Shown: one piece after another, positions 1 through 6,810 of the stretch
Layout of the letters: each line of letters begins with the position of its first letter
How positions within the stretch are numbered: position 1 is the first letter of the stretch
From: Hyphomicrobiales bacterium
GTDB lineage: Bacteria > Pseudomonadota > Alphaproteobacteria > Rhizobiales > HXMU1428-3
Assembly (NCBI GenBank): GCA_021775385.1
Contig: JAJFHW010000389.1
Location: forward strand, 1 to 16,908
Length of the DNA stretch: 16,908 nt
Direction of reading: 5' to 3'
The notes under the pieces: generated by a model
Databases searched by the model: none
Seen by the model: only the letters and a program-made list of their open reading frames with translations
Told to the model about the DNA's origin: nothing
Made by a program: the position numbers and the translations under genes

Positions 1-70
1 AGCGACATATGTTTCCAAGACATACAAAGAGAATCGATCGTTTCTCCATTTTTTTCACCTCTCTCTTAAG

Positions 71-140
71 TGGTGCCTTCAGGTTGCCCACTTTTTTGTT
101 TGGTTTCAGTTTCCCACCAGAAACCGCCACAAGCAACCTG
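71..140 (+). repeat. Nested palindromic repeat, TTCA/CCAC family
   Basis: A complete unit lies at 101-129: arm TGG, unpaired TTCA, stem GTTTC, loop CCACCA, stem GAAAC, spacer CG, arm CCA. It sits inside a second unit that is split into a left half (71-91, containing TTCA-GGTTGC-CCAC) and a right half (131-140, containing GCAACC). The split halves can still pair (GGTTGC 82-87 with GCAACC 133-138), giving a hairpin on top of a hairpin. The same family occurs at 8740-8926 and 10444-10475, always with TTCA on the + strand. Confidence 0.7.
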
Positions 141-262
141 CGCGTTAGTCCCGCCTTTTGGTTACTCTTTTTTTCTCCAGGGTTGCTGACAAAGCATCTC
201 TTCAGAACAGCCAGTGTTTTAACTTGAGCTCCAGGATAGGTTAACCTGTATCTAGTTTTCAG

Positions 263-294
263 TTGAACACAATATCGTTGAATTGTGATAAAAT
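263..294 (+). promoter_or_regulatory. Candidate sigma70-type promoter for the dehydratase gene
   Basis: A TTGAAC hexamer (263-268) is followed 18 bases later by GATAAA (287-292, inside TGATAAAAT), about 35 bases upstream of the start codon. The match is moderate and was judged by eye. Confidence 0.4.
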
Positions 295-328
295 TAATTA
301 TCTTTACACCTAAAAGGAGTACTCAACT

Positions 329-613
329 TTGAGCTTAATCAAACTAGATGAAATTGCCACTATTTTAGCTGAGTTAGACGGCTGGGAAAACGATGCAAAT
401 CGTCCTGCCCTTAAGAAGAGCTATCATTTTAAAGATTTTAATGAAGCTTTTGCGTGGATGACAAAGGTTGCCCTTTATGCGGAAAAAGCAAATCACCATC
501 CGGAATGGTTTAATGTCTGGAACAGAGTTGATGTGACTTTAACAACACATGATGCTGGTGGTATCACGTCAAAAGATATTCAACTCGCTCATTTTATGGA
601 AAAGGCCAGATAA
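329..613 (+). CDS. phhB: Pterin-4-alpha-carbinolamine dehydratase
   Basis: Predicted to dehydrate 4a-hydroxytetrahydrobiopterin, recycling the pterin cofactor of aromatic amino acid hydroxylases in the cytoplasm; homologues also serve as a dimerisation cofactor (DCoH). The 94-residue length is normal for the family, and the signature region is present: an EKANHHP stretch with HHP at residues 56-58, followed by W60, W64 and H74. The start is TTG, chosen because AGGAG (315-319) sits 9 bases upstream and no better in-frame ATG keeps the N-terminal helix. The gene is monocistronic, convergent with the DUF2865 gene. No phenylalanine hydroxylase gene is visible nearby, so the partner enzyme is unknown. 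The symbol is by analogy. Confidence 0.9.
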   Translation: MSLIKLDEIATILAELDGWENDANRPALKKSYHFKDFNEAFAWMTKVALYAEKANHHPEWFNVWNRVDVTLTTHDAGGITSKDIQLAHFMEKAR

Positions 614-661
614 AAGTCTCAGCAGATTTAATATCTGGGCGGACTTAGTATCTGGCCTTTT
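600..661. terminator. Bidirectional stem-loop between convergent genes
   Basis: AAAAGGCCAGATA (600-612) pairs perfectly with TATCTGGCCTTTT (649-661), with a small inner hairpin CAGAT/ATCTG (623-627 and 633-637) in the 36-base loop. The left arm lies in the last codons of the dehydratase gene, up to its stop. Runs of four T on both strands make it a plausible terminator for both convergent genes. Confidence 0.6.
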
Positions 662-686
662 CGAAGAGTGATAAACTTCTTAAATA

Positions 687-1748
687 TTACCAATTATTAT
701 ATTGGTAGCTGTATTTTTTATATTTTTTAGGTCTATAAACTTTCTTGCGCTTATAAATCCGGGCTACCTTCTTACGATATCTAGCTTTTTTCGTACGCCT
801 TGCTCTTTTAACTGCGGTATTTAAAGTCCGGGTATATTTGGCTTTTAATTTTCTATATTTTCTCTTTGATGTTAGCGCAGCTACCCTTAAATTTTCAGCT
901 CGTTTTGACTGAGCAATATGCATGCGGCGTTTCTTTTCAGAATCAAGGATTGCATATTTTTTGTGAACGGCCTTTGCTTCAGCGCTCCAGGGTTTTGGTT
1001 TGCAATTTGCGTCTTTCACATATTTTTTACGATAAAGGAATGCTGTTTTTAGGGACGCATAACGTTTCCCCTTTAAATCTCGCATGCTTGCGATTTCATC
1101 GCTAGTATTGCGGTAATAATATAGACGCACCTTACCAGAACAGCTTTTTTGGCATTTAATCCGATCTTTTCTGAGATCAGATTTGCTTCTGGCAAAACTA
1201 ATTGGCCAATAAAACCCATCTTTTAAGCGAACGCACATCGTTCTATATGCGCCTGATCCTTTTGATCTCTTGATACGCTTTTTCTTGATGATATATTGCT
1301 CTGTATCATCAAAATACTGACCGTCTAATCCACTATTATATTTATAGGTTTTTATATAACCTTTAGGATTTTTAAAACCGAGTGAATATTTTGGCGCCTT
1401 GACTTTGTATTTGTTGTGAGCTTTTGCTTTCTTCTTCTTTTTATATTTTTTGTATTTTTTTGGCTTTAGACTTGTTGCATATGGATTGAAAAATCCAAAT
1501 TCAGCATCTGCAACCCTGACGTATTTTTGCATAGAGTTGGGAACGCCTACGGTTTTCACATAATATGTTGTGATGTCCGTTTGCTGGGAAGTTGCCGCAT
1601 TTAAGGTGGAAAAATTAGCAAAACAAGTCAGCATTATGAATGACGTAAAGGCAATCAATGCAGTTTGTATTATTGATAATTTACTAATTTTTTTGTGGCG
1701 GTAAAAACTCACTTTACCTTCACTTACTGCACTCATCACTACAGTCAT
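687..1748 (-). CDS. DUF2865 domain protein, exported, Lys/Tyr-rich
   Basis: Function unknown. The N-terminus has a basic stretch followed by a hydrophobic segment (about residues 24-44) ending near LNAA, fitting a signal peptide or a membrane anchor. Residues about 168-255 match my recollection of DUF2865, a domain of alphaproteobacterial envelope proteins: a RTMCVRLKDGFYWPISF stretch, then cysteines at 172, 199, 203 and 249 and the ASLKTAFLYR motif. The domain is flanked by extremely basic segments, K/Y-rich at about 98-125 and K/R/Y-rich at 296-350. These could bind anionic polymers such as nucleic acid, lipopolysaccharide or peptidoglycan; that is inference. The first ATG is used, with a GGGGA about 10 bases upstream; an ATG four codons later is an alternative. 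The gene stands alone, with a long divergent upstream region. Confidence 0.75.
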   Translation of the reverse strand: MTVVMSAVSEGKVSFYRHKKISKLSIIQTALIAFTSFIMLTCFANFSTLNAATSQQTDITTYYVKTVGVPNSMQKYVRVADAEFGFFNPYATSLKPKKYKKYKKKKKAKAHNKYKVKAPKYSLGFKNPKGYIKTYKYNSGLDGQYFDDTEQYIIKKKRIKRSKGSGAYRTMCVRLKDGFYWPISFARSKSDLRKDRIKCQKSCSGKVRLYYYRNTSDEIASMRDLKGKRYASLKTAFLYRKKYVKDANCKPKPWSAEAKAVHKKYAILDSEKKRRMHIAQSKRAENLRVAALTSKRKYRKLKAKYTRTLNTAVKRARRTKKARYRKKVARIYKRKKVYRPKKYKKYSYQYNNW

Positions 1749-1937
1749 TTTCTGATGTCCCCAAACTCTTTTATAATACGTAGATAATCAAAAAAACGTA
1801 CTCGCTCCTTAGATCGTCCAAACTTTGATAACTACTTTGCAACCTGTACGACCGGTGCAATCTGAGTAACCTATGTATTTTACTCTTGCTCGTTCAGTAC
1901 TTTTTTCATCTATTTCTACCTAGAAAATTGCCTCTCA

Positions 1938-1952
1938 AGAGCAAATTGCTCT
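1938..1952. promoter_or_regulatory. Palindrome AGAGCAA-A-TTGCTCT, possible operator
   Basis: Two perfect 7-base arms around a single A. It lies about 190 bases upstream of the DUF2865 start and 395 bases upstream of the YkvA start. It has the size and symmetry of a dimeric regulator site, but no regulator is assigned. Confidence 0.35.
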
Positions 1953-2101
1953 CAAAATTTCCGGCTGAAAGATTGAACCAAAAATTTTTGCTTTGCACAG
2001 CAGATGCTATAATGAGCCCTTACACACGTGTTGCGAACAAGAGCTCATCTCATTCACCTTAATGTTAACATCTTAGACGTTTTTATCCGCTCTAAACAGT
2101 C

Positions 2102-2117
2102 TTAACAAAAGGTTAAC
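2102..2117 (+). promoter_or_regulatory. CtrA-type binding site TTAA-N7-TTAAC
   Basis: TTAA (2102-2105), seven bases, then TTAAC (2113-2117) matches exactly the consensus known for the cell-cycle regulator CtrA of alphaproteobacteria. Additional GTTAA half-sites flank it (near 2064 and 2124). It lies 230 bases upstream of the YkvA gene and 354 bases upstream of the DUF2865 gene, so the target is uncertain. Confidence 0.45.
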
Positions 2118-2201
2118 GCAACTGGTTAATCGCAACCTAACAAATCAACAACTACAACACTAGTGTTTTTTTGCTGTTTTTCATTATGTTAAGAGTTTTT
2201 T

Positions 2202-2230
2202 TTGACACAAAGGTGGAAACTTTATAAATG
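2202..2230 (+). promoter_or_regulatory. Candidate promoter upstream of the YkvA gene
   Basis: A perfect TTGACA (2202-2207) is followed by TATAAA (2223-2228) at 15 bases or TAAATG (2225-2230) at 17 bases. It would give a leader of roughly 110 bases before the ATG at 2347. Confidence 0.4.
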
Positions 2231-2346
2231 ATGCAAATATGTTGAACGAACCACTTAATGGATTTGAATAATCTTCATTAAAGGTTATATCCTATCCAAC
2301 AGGTAGAAATAACACTGAGCTAACACAATATATTCTAGGAGCTTTT

Positions 2347-2688
2347 ATGACTGATCCTGATGAAAAATCAACGACAAAAAATGGTTTTTTACAATTTGTC
2401 GGAAAAATTCCAGGAATTATGCAGACTGCTTCACTGTTTTATTGTGCGATTGATAAAGAAACACCAACTGGCGTTCGTTTCTTTGGTTTGTTCGCACTCT
2501 TTTATCTAGCGTTTCCAGTTGATCTGATCCCTGATGTTTTTCTCATTATAATGGGAGTGGGAGCGCTTGATGATTTAGCAGTCATTTACATGGCCTATAA
2601 ATTTGCCCATTCCCACATCAAGCCACATCACAGACAACAGGCGCTAGATTTTTTTCAAATCTCGGAAGAAGACTTAAAAACCTCCTGA
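2347..2688 (+). CDS. YkvA family (DUF1232) membrane protein
   Basis: A 113-residue protein with the DUF1232 signature: two hydrophobic segments (about 42-57 and 62-84) joined by PVDLIPD (57-63), then LDDL (74-77). The family is found widely as small inner-membrane proteins; its biochemical role is not established. Start ATG has AGGAG (2337-2341) five bases upstream. The gene is monocistronic, ends convergent with the MDR gene, and is preceded by a CtrA-type site, which would be consistent with cell-cycle control if real. Confidence 0.85.
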   Translation: MTDPDEKSTTKNGFLQFVGKIPGIMQTASLFYCAIDKETPTGVRFFGLFALFYLAFPVDLIPDVFLIIMGVGALDDLAVIYMAYKFAHSHIKPHHRQQALDFFQISEEDLKTS

Positions 2689-2701
2689 AGGCCTCTTAAA
2701 G

Positions 2702-2717
2702 CCACTTTTTCAAGTGG
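2702..2717. terminator. Weak hairpin between convergent genes
   Basis: CCACTT (2702-2707), loop TTTC, AAGTGG (2712-2717). It lies between two gene ends but lacks a clear T-run on either strand, so terminator activity is uncertain. Confidence 0.35.
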
Positions 2718-2731
2718 AGTGCTTAATTGAG

Positions 2732-3736
2732 CTAGTCTCTAGCATTTTGCTCTAATGACTTAACCTCTATTAAAATTTTACCGGTTGCTTTGCGTTCAGC
2801 AATTAAACTCAGTGCTTCAACCGTTTTTTCGATTGGATAGATGCTTTCTATATGAGGTCTAAGTTTTCCTTCATGACACCATGCTAATAATTGCTTCATA
2901 TGTCTTTGAAAATCTTCGGGTTGTTCTTCAATAAACCGTCCCCAAAAGACACCTGACACGTGAATACCTTTCAGCATGATTAGATTAAGCGGTATTTTTG
3001 GAATTTCACCAGCCGCAAATCCTACGACCAAGTAACGCCCTTTCCATCTTAAGGCGCGTAAGCTTGGCTCAGCTAATTCGCCGCCGACACAATCATAAAC
3101 CCCATCAAGCCCACTATTATCATTTAGGCTTTTTAGCTTGGCTTTTAAGTCAGGTATTGTTGAAAGAATGCCGTCAACCGCACCATGTTCTTTTGCCAAG
3201 TTCAGTTTTTCTTCACTTGATGCAATGGCTAGAGGCGCAAGATCCATTGCCTTGGCGATTTCAACCGCTGCGAGCCCAGCGCCACCTGCTGCACCAAGGA
3301 CGGCAATTAAATCTCCCTTTTTAAATTCTCCCTGGTCCATGAGCCCGTGCATGGCTGTTCCATAGGTTATTGAAAGGCTTGCCGCGACTTCATCTGAGAC
3401 ATCGTCGGGTAATTTTACTAACTGTTTTGCACCGACTATAACTTGCTCTCGGATACCGCCATGACCAATATAAGCCATCACTCTATCCCCAACCTCAAAA
3501 CCAGTTACAGAGCTTCCTATTTGAGTTATTTTACCGGAAATTTCGCCACCAGGTGAAAATGGCAAATCTGGTTTTACCTGGTATTTACCCTTTGTGATCA
3601 AAGTATCGAAGAAATTTAGTGCTGCCATATGAACATCTACAATCACTTCATTTTCTGTAATTTCTTTAGGACCCACTATATTTTCCAGGGAGAGATCTTG
3701 ATATCCGGTCAAGTCATTACAGATGATAGCTTTCAT
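2732..3736 (-). CDS. NAD(P)H:quinone oxidoreductase-like MDR enzyme
   Basis: A 334-residue medium-chain dehydrogenase/reductase of the zinc-free quinone oxidoreductase type, cytoplasmic, expected to use NADPH to reduce a quinone, enone or enoyl substrate. The N-terminal GroES-like domain has FSPGGEISGKI (about 60-70) and VGDRV (82-86); the Rossmann domain has GAAGGAGLAA (148-157), then an ATGKI-type C-terminus. The zinc-ligand cysteines of alcohol dehydrogenases are not seen. The substrate cannot be told from the sequence. ATG start; the ribosome site is weak. The gene is alone on its strand, and its promoter carries a palindromic operator (3818-3831), so control by a dimeric repressor, as for many redox-stress or degradation enzymes, is inferred. 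Confidence 0.85.
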   Translation of the reverse strand: MKAIICNDLTGYQDLSLENIVGPKEITENEVIVDVHMAALNFFDTLITKGKYQVKPDLPFSPGGEISGKITQIGSSVTGFEVGDRVMAYIGHGGIREQVIVGAKQLVKLPDDVSDEVAASLSITYGTAMHGLMDQGEFKKGDLIAVLGAAGGAGLAAVEIAKAMDLAPLAIASSEEKLNLAKEHGAVDGILSTIPDLKAKLKSLNDNSGLDGVYDCVGGELAEPSLRALRWKGRYLVVGFAAGEIPKIPLNLIMLKGIHVSGVFWGRFIEEQPEDFQRHMKQLLAWCHEGKLRPHIESIYPIEKTVEALSLIAERKATGKILIEVKSLEQNARD

Positions 3737-3799
3737 TTGCGGGTTACTTTCTTCAAATTATGAAAATTTATTTTTTGAGATTCGTACAATCTTTTTAGT

Positions 3800-3831
3800 T
3801 TTATAAAGTTTGGTCTCTTTGACCAGTCAAA
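3800..3831 (-). promoter_or_regulatory. MDR gene promoter overlapped by TTTGAC-CA-GTCAAA operator
   Basis: Read on the minus strand, TTGACT (3825-3830) and TTATAA (3801-3806) are 18 bases apart, a good sigma70-type promoter. A perfect inverted repeat TTTGAC/GTCAAA with a two-base centre (3818-3831) covers the -35, and a further GGTC...GACC repeat lies in the spacer. This is the expected layout of a repressor site. A shorter core of the same motif (TGAC-TG-GTCA) occurs at 16894-16903, upstream of the DUF4166-epimerase pair. Confidence 0.6.
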
Positions 3832-3954
3832 AGACATTTTATACGGTTTGCTATTGTTATTTGGCTGCTTTTAAGTGTTAGAATATAGTTTAAAAAGAAA
3901 AATCAAGTGCAAGACTAGTGTTTTTCGTTCAAAATGTTGTATATGTTTCCTGCA

Positions 3955-4055
3955 TTAGAGCATATTGCTTTTTTACAGAATTACTTGGATGCTCTAACTC
4001 TTTGTTTCAGCGAATTGTTTTTCGCAAAAACTGGTACCCACTATTGCGAAGGCAC
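3955..4055. repeat. Rhizobial intergenic mosaic-type palindromic repeat
   Basis: TTAGAGCAT (3955-3963) and ATGCTCTAA (3989-3997) form perfect 9-base arms; directly after comes a second hairpin, TTCGCAA (4021-4027) with TTGCGAA (4044-4050), with ACTGGTACCCAC in its loop. The layout and wording closely resemble a repeat I know from Rhizobium, Sinorhizobium and relatives (the RIME type, with AGAGCAT arms and a CCGGTTCCCAC core). Assignment is by memory only. Confidence 0.6.
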
Positions 4056-4092
4056 GCTTTATGGGGAATTAAACTTATTTAGGATGTGATTT

Positions 4093-4623
4093 ATGCAGGT
4101 TTTGTTCAAAAAATTTACTCGCTCAATGCTCGGTGTTCTTATCTCTTCTTTACTTATTATGGGTGGCAACTTAGCTGCGCATGCTGCAGATAGTACTGTT
4201 GTTAAACGCTTTAATGATTGGACAGTCTATAAAGCTAAAACTAAAGATGGAGCGCTTTGCTTTGCCGCTTCCACGCCTAAAGACATTGAGCCAAAAAATG
4301 TGAAACGTGGCGACATCTTCTTTTATGTGACGACTTGGCCAAAATTTAAGGTCCGTGAAGAGGTAAGTGTAAAACTTGGGTATCCGCTTAAAGCCCAATC
4401 AACTCCTTCAATCACAGTTGGAGCCAAGAATTTCACTTTATATGATAAAGGCGAACGGGCTTATATCCACTCTAGCTTAGAGAATAACTTACTAGCGGCA
4501 ATGAGAGCTGGATCCAAGATGGTGATAAAAGGCACGTCTAAGAGGGGGACGCAGACCACTGATGTTTATTCTCTTTCTGGTATAACGGCAGCGCTTAAAG
4601 CTGCGGTTTCAGCTTGTAATTAG
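4093..4623 (+). CDS. Invasion-associated locus B (IalB) family exported protein
   Basis: A 176-residue protein with a clear signal peptide: basic start, hydrophobic core at about 12-28, and an AHA-AD cleavage site after residue 31. The mature part matches the IalB family: FNDWTVY (40-46), a cysteine at 56, central KVREEVSVKLGYPL, and a C-terminal cysteine at 175 that could form a disulfide with C56. The family was named in Bartonella, where IalB takes part in erythrocyte invasion, but it is widespread in free-living Hyphomicrobiales as periplasmic or outer-membrane protein of unclear role, so a pathogenic function should not be inferred. Ribosome site AGGA (4081-4084), eight bases before the ATG. 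Monocistronic, ending at a strong hairpin. Confidence 0.85.
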   Translation: MQVLFKKFTRSMLGVLISSLLIMGGNLAAHAADSTVVKRFNDWTVYKAKTKDGALCFAASTPKDIEPKNVKRGDIFFYVTTWPKFKVREEVSVKLGYPLKAQSTPSITVGAKNFTLYDKGERAYIHSSLENNLLAAMRAGSKMVIKGTSKRGTQTTDVYSLSGITAALKAAVSACN

Positions 4624-4684
4624 TTTTTTTTAAAATTTACTAAACTTACCATCTCAAAAATGCATGTTTAGTGATTGATATTTA

Positions 4685-4714
4685 GAGCTCACTTTTAAAT
4701 GGAAAAGTGAGCTC
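4685..4714 (+). terminator. Strong hairpin after the ialB-like gene
   Basis: GAGCTCACTTTT (4685-4696) pairs perfectly over 12 bases with AAAAGTGAGCTC (4703-4714) around a six-base loop. It is followed by ATTTTC, a weak T-run, so it is a likely terminator or mRNA-end stabiliser. Confidence 0.6.
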
Positions 4715-4794
4715 ATTTTCATTGGCTTTTAAGTTCATTTGCTTAAACTTTAAGTCGTACTGTTTGATCGTAAACTGCTTTTTGTTTCACTATT

Positions 4795-4824
4795 TTCGAC
4801 TTTTTTAGTCGATCTGTTTATAAT
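4795..4824 (+). promoter_or_regulatory. rlmN promoter with inverted repeat at the -35
   Basis: A perfect TATAAT (4819-4824) has TTCGAC (4795-4800) 18 bases upstream. An inverted repeat TCGACT-TTTTT-AGTCGA (4796-4812) covers the -35 and could be an operator. Transcription would begin near 4831, which argues against translation from the TTG at 4832 and for the ATG at 4901. Confidence 0.5.
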
Positions 4825-4900
4825 CAGATTATTGGATTTAATTTACAAAAAACCTAACAGTGACACAACAAAGACTGTGACCCAAAAAAGACTGAGACCC

Positions 4901-6130
4901 ATGACAAATTTAACGCCCTTGCTTGGGCTTTCAAAAGAAGAAGTCCAATCCGCTCTGGCCTCCATTGGGGTTAAAGAGAAGCAATTACGTATGCGGGCTA
5001 ACCAGCTTTGGCATTGGCTTTATTACAGAGGGACAACAGATTTTAATGACATGACAACTATGTCACTTAGTCTACGAGAAGAATTAAAAGAACATTTCAC
5101 CATTGAGCGACCAGATATTGTTTCTGAACAAATCTCAATTGATGGAACACGTAAGTGGTTGATGGCATTAAAACCGCTAAGCCCGCGTGAGAAGGCTCCG
5201 GAAGTTGAATGTGTTTATATTCCTGAGAGCGATCGTGGCACTCTTTGCATCTCTAGCCAAATAGGCTGTACATTGAATTGCAGTTTTTGTCACACAGGTA
5301 CCCAGCGCCTGGTTAGAAACCTGACGTCAGGTGAAATCATTGCCCAAATTATGCTTGCTAAAGACCGTATAGGGGACTGGCCAGAAATTGAGGCTGAGGA
5401 CAAAACCGGCTTACCCGACAGTGACCGGAAAATCACCAATATTGTTCTCATGGGAATGGGTGAGCCGCTTTATAATTTTGACAATGTGAAAGCGGCGATG
5501 AAACTTGCTATGGATGATGATGGTCTTAGTTTTTCACGGCGGAAAATTACGCTCTCTACATCTGGACTAGTACCTGAAATTAAAAAGTGCGGCGATGAGA
5601 TTAATGTGATGTTGGCTATCTCGCTCCATGCGGTGCGTGATGATTTACGCGACATATTGGTTCCGATTAATAAGAAATACAAAATTGCCGAATTACTTGA
5701 TGCGTGCCGGAATTACCCTGGTGCCTCCAATGCACGGCGCATTACATTTGAATATGTAATGCTTAAAGGTGTGAATGATAGTTTAGCTGATGCAAAAGAG
5801 CTTGTTCGCTTGCTTGCAGGTATACCGGCGAAGATTAATCTCATTCCTTTTAACCCCTGGCCGGGCAGTCCATATGAATGTTCTGAGTGGGAGCAAATTG
5901 AAGCGTTTGCAGAGATTGTGAATAAGGCAGGTTATGCGAGCCCTGTTCGCACCCCTCGCGGACGTGACATTATGGCGGCCTGCGGTCAGCTTAAATCTTT
6001 AAGTGAAAAGTTACGTGCAAGTGATGCTGATCTAAATGAGATAGCAGGCTATGAAGCCCCTGATAATTTGACTAAAGTGGTGGTTGCTGAAGCTGAGGCA
6101 CCGGTTAAGTCACCTGTTGAGGCCGAATGA
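4901..6130 (+). CDS. rlmN: Dual-specificity rRNA/tRNA adenine-C2 methyltransferase RlmN
   Basis: Radical-SAM enzyme that methylates C2 of A2503 in 23S rRNA and, in E. coli, A37 of some tRNAs; cytoplasmic. From the ATG at 4901 it is 409 residues, the usual size. Key residues seen: the iron-sulfur cluster motif CxxxCxxC at C123, C127, C130 ([14 protein letters not shown]); C116 in [22 protein letters not shown] near 185-196; and C361 in the MAACGQLK motif, the cysteine that carries the methyl group in the family. The frame extends 23 codons upstream to a TTG at 4832, but that lies at the predicted transcription start and the extra residues look unstructured. An acidic, proline-containing tail follows residue 380. 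A short membrane-protein gene follows after 46 bases. Confidence 0.95.
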   Translation: MTNLTPLLGLSKEEVQSALASIGVKEKQLRMRANQLWHWLYYRGTTDFNDMTTMSLSLREELKEHFTIERPDIVSEQISIDGTRKWLMALKPLSPREKAPEVECVYIPESDRGTLCISSQIGCTLNCSFCHTGTQRLVRNLTSGEIIAQIMLAKDRIGDWPEIEAEDKTGLPDSDRKITNIVLMGMGEPLYNFDNVKAAMKLAMDDDGLSFSRRKITLSTSGLVPEIKKCGDEINVMLAISLHAVRDDLRDILVPINKKYKIAELLDACRNYPGASNARRITFEYVMLKGVNDSLADAKELVRLLAGIPAKINLIPFNPWPGSPYECSEWEQIEAFAEIVNKAGYASPVRTPRGRDIMAACGQLKSLSEKLRASDADLNEIAGYEAPDNLTKVVVAEAEAPVKSPVEAE

Positions 6131-6155
6131 GTTTCCACACTGTGTTTAAACTCAT
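6127..6155 (+). other. Intercistronic stem-loop overlapping the rlmN stop
   Basis: ATGAGTTT (6127-6134) pairs with AAACTCAT (6148-6155), with an additional ACAC/GTGT pair inside. There is no following T-run, so it is more likely an mRNA stability or processing element than a terminator. Confidence 0.35.
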
Positions 6156-6176
6156 ATACACGAGAGATTGATTAAG

Positions 6177-6626
6177 ATGGTTTTCAGAATATTAGGCCGT
6201 ATTATCGTTGTTGGCTTTGGCCTCTTTCTTTCTGTTCTCTTTGGCTTTCTTATTTTGACATATCTTGGAAGCACTCTTGTTTCAGAAGATTTAGCGGGAC
6301 GATATGGCACAGAAGCACAAAATTCAGACATAGAGACAACAATTTTGACGTTTTTAGGTGCAGTCAGCTTTGTCTTTTCGCTCTATCCTGCTTTAACGAT
6401 ATTACCAGCGTTGTTCGTGGCTGCTATCGGTGAAATAGGACATATTCGCTCGTCACTGTTTTATATCATCGCAGGTGGGCTTGGGGCTCTTTCTATACCA
6501 CTTTTATATGTTGTCATGAGCCCAGAAGTTAATGATATGCCCACCCAAAATTTTCTAGCTATTTTTGCAACTTCCGGCTTCGGTGCTGGGCTACTTTATT
6601 GGCTCATTGCCGGGCGCCGAGCTTAG
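6177..6626 (+). CDS. Small four-helix membrane protein, family not recognised
   Basis: About 149 residues with four strongly hydrophobic segments, at roughly 7-29, 53-75, 85-107 and 122-145, joined by short loops; the loop after the first segment is acidic (SEDLAGRYGTEAQNSDIE). No catalytic motif is visible. I prefer the ATG at 6177, because GAGAG (6162-6166) is ten bases upstream; the TTG at 6168 in the same frame would touch that site. It sits between rlmN and argG on the same strand and may be co-transcribed with rlmN. Function unknown. Confidence 0.7.
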   Translation: MVFRILGRIIVVGFGLFLSVLFGFLILTYLGSTLVSEDLAGRYGTEAQNSDIETTILTFLGAVSFVFSLYPALTILPALFVAAIGEIGHIRSSLFYIIAGGLGALSIPLLYVVMSPEVNDMPTQNFLAIFATSGFGAGLLYWLIAGRRA

Positions 6627-6723
6627 AACTAGTCCTTTTTATAACAAGTGACAGATATAAGGTCTTTGCATTATGTCATTGCCCACGCTTAAACTCTTTG
6701 CTAGTAAGTTTTTCATATTAGCT

Positions 6724-6729
6724 TTGACA
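6724..6729 (+). promoter_or_regulatory. Possible -35 element upstream of argG
   Basis: A perfect TTGACA lies 82 bases before the argG start, but no good -10 follows at 16-18 bases, so the promoter is tentative. Confidence 0.25.
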
Positions 6730-6764
6730 CCTCATTATTTTTGATGTTTTCCAAGACATTTCAC

Positions 6765-6788
6765 AAGGTGGTGGCAGAGTTTCACCTT
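6765..6788 (+). promoter_or_regulatory. Hairpin in the argG leader
   Basis: AAGGTG (6765-6770) pairs with CACCTT (6783-6788), followed by TT, ending 22 bases before the argG start. It could be a weak attenuator or simply structure near the ribosome site. No arginine-rich leader peptide was found. Confidence 0.3.
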
Positions 6789-6810
6789 TTAACTTCAATA
6801 GGTTTATTTC

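Larger units (their letters stand above)
1..328. other. Intergenic leader with repeat copies and promoter
   Basis: No convincing gene is seen in this stretch. A 72-codon open frame (9-227) runs straight through palindromic repeat copies, has no good ribosome site and reads like translated non-coding DNA. The region holds a nested pair of hairpin repeats (71-140), a possible degenerate third copy (about 178-200, CAGGGTTGC then AAAGCATC), and a promoter candidate for the downstream dehydratase gene. Confidence 0.6.
1749..2346. other. Long divergent intergenic region (598 bases)
   Basis: No coding frame of note is seen. It separates the divergent DUF2865 and YkvA genes and is very AT-rich. It contains a palindrome (1938-1952), a TATAAT without a convincing -35 (2008-2013), a CtrA-type double site (2102-2117), other GTTAA motifs (around 2064 and 2124), a perfect 12-base palindrome AACACTAGTGTT followed by T residues (2156-2171), and a promoter candidate close to the YkvA gene. 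It could host a small RNA, but nothing proves it. Confidence 0.5.
3737..4092. other. Divergent intergenic region with operator and repeat
   Basis: No gene is seen. The left part carries the promoter and operator of the MDR gene; the right part is mostly a rhizobial-type palindromic repeat (3955-4055) that ends 37 bases before the ialB-like start. No clear separate promoter for the ialB-like gene is visible between the repeat and its start. Confidence 0.5.

Noticed and set aside
9..227. A 72-codon open frame at the left edge
   Set aside because: It passes through palindromic repeat copies, lacks a ribosome site and its translation is Phe/Leu/Ser/Thr-rich non-coding type.
1749..2346. Chromosomal replication origin because of AT-richness and a CtrA-type site
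   Set aside because: No convincing DnaA boxes and none of the usual origin neighbours are visible.
4832..4900. TTG start for rlmN, adding 23 residues
   Set aside because: It coincides with the predicted transcription start from TATAAT at 4819-4824 and the extra residues lie outside the usual family length.
6673..6744. A 23-codon ORF upstream of argG as an arginine leader peptide
   Set aside because: It contains no arginine, its ribosome site is weak and the downstream hairpin is not a clear attenuator.
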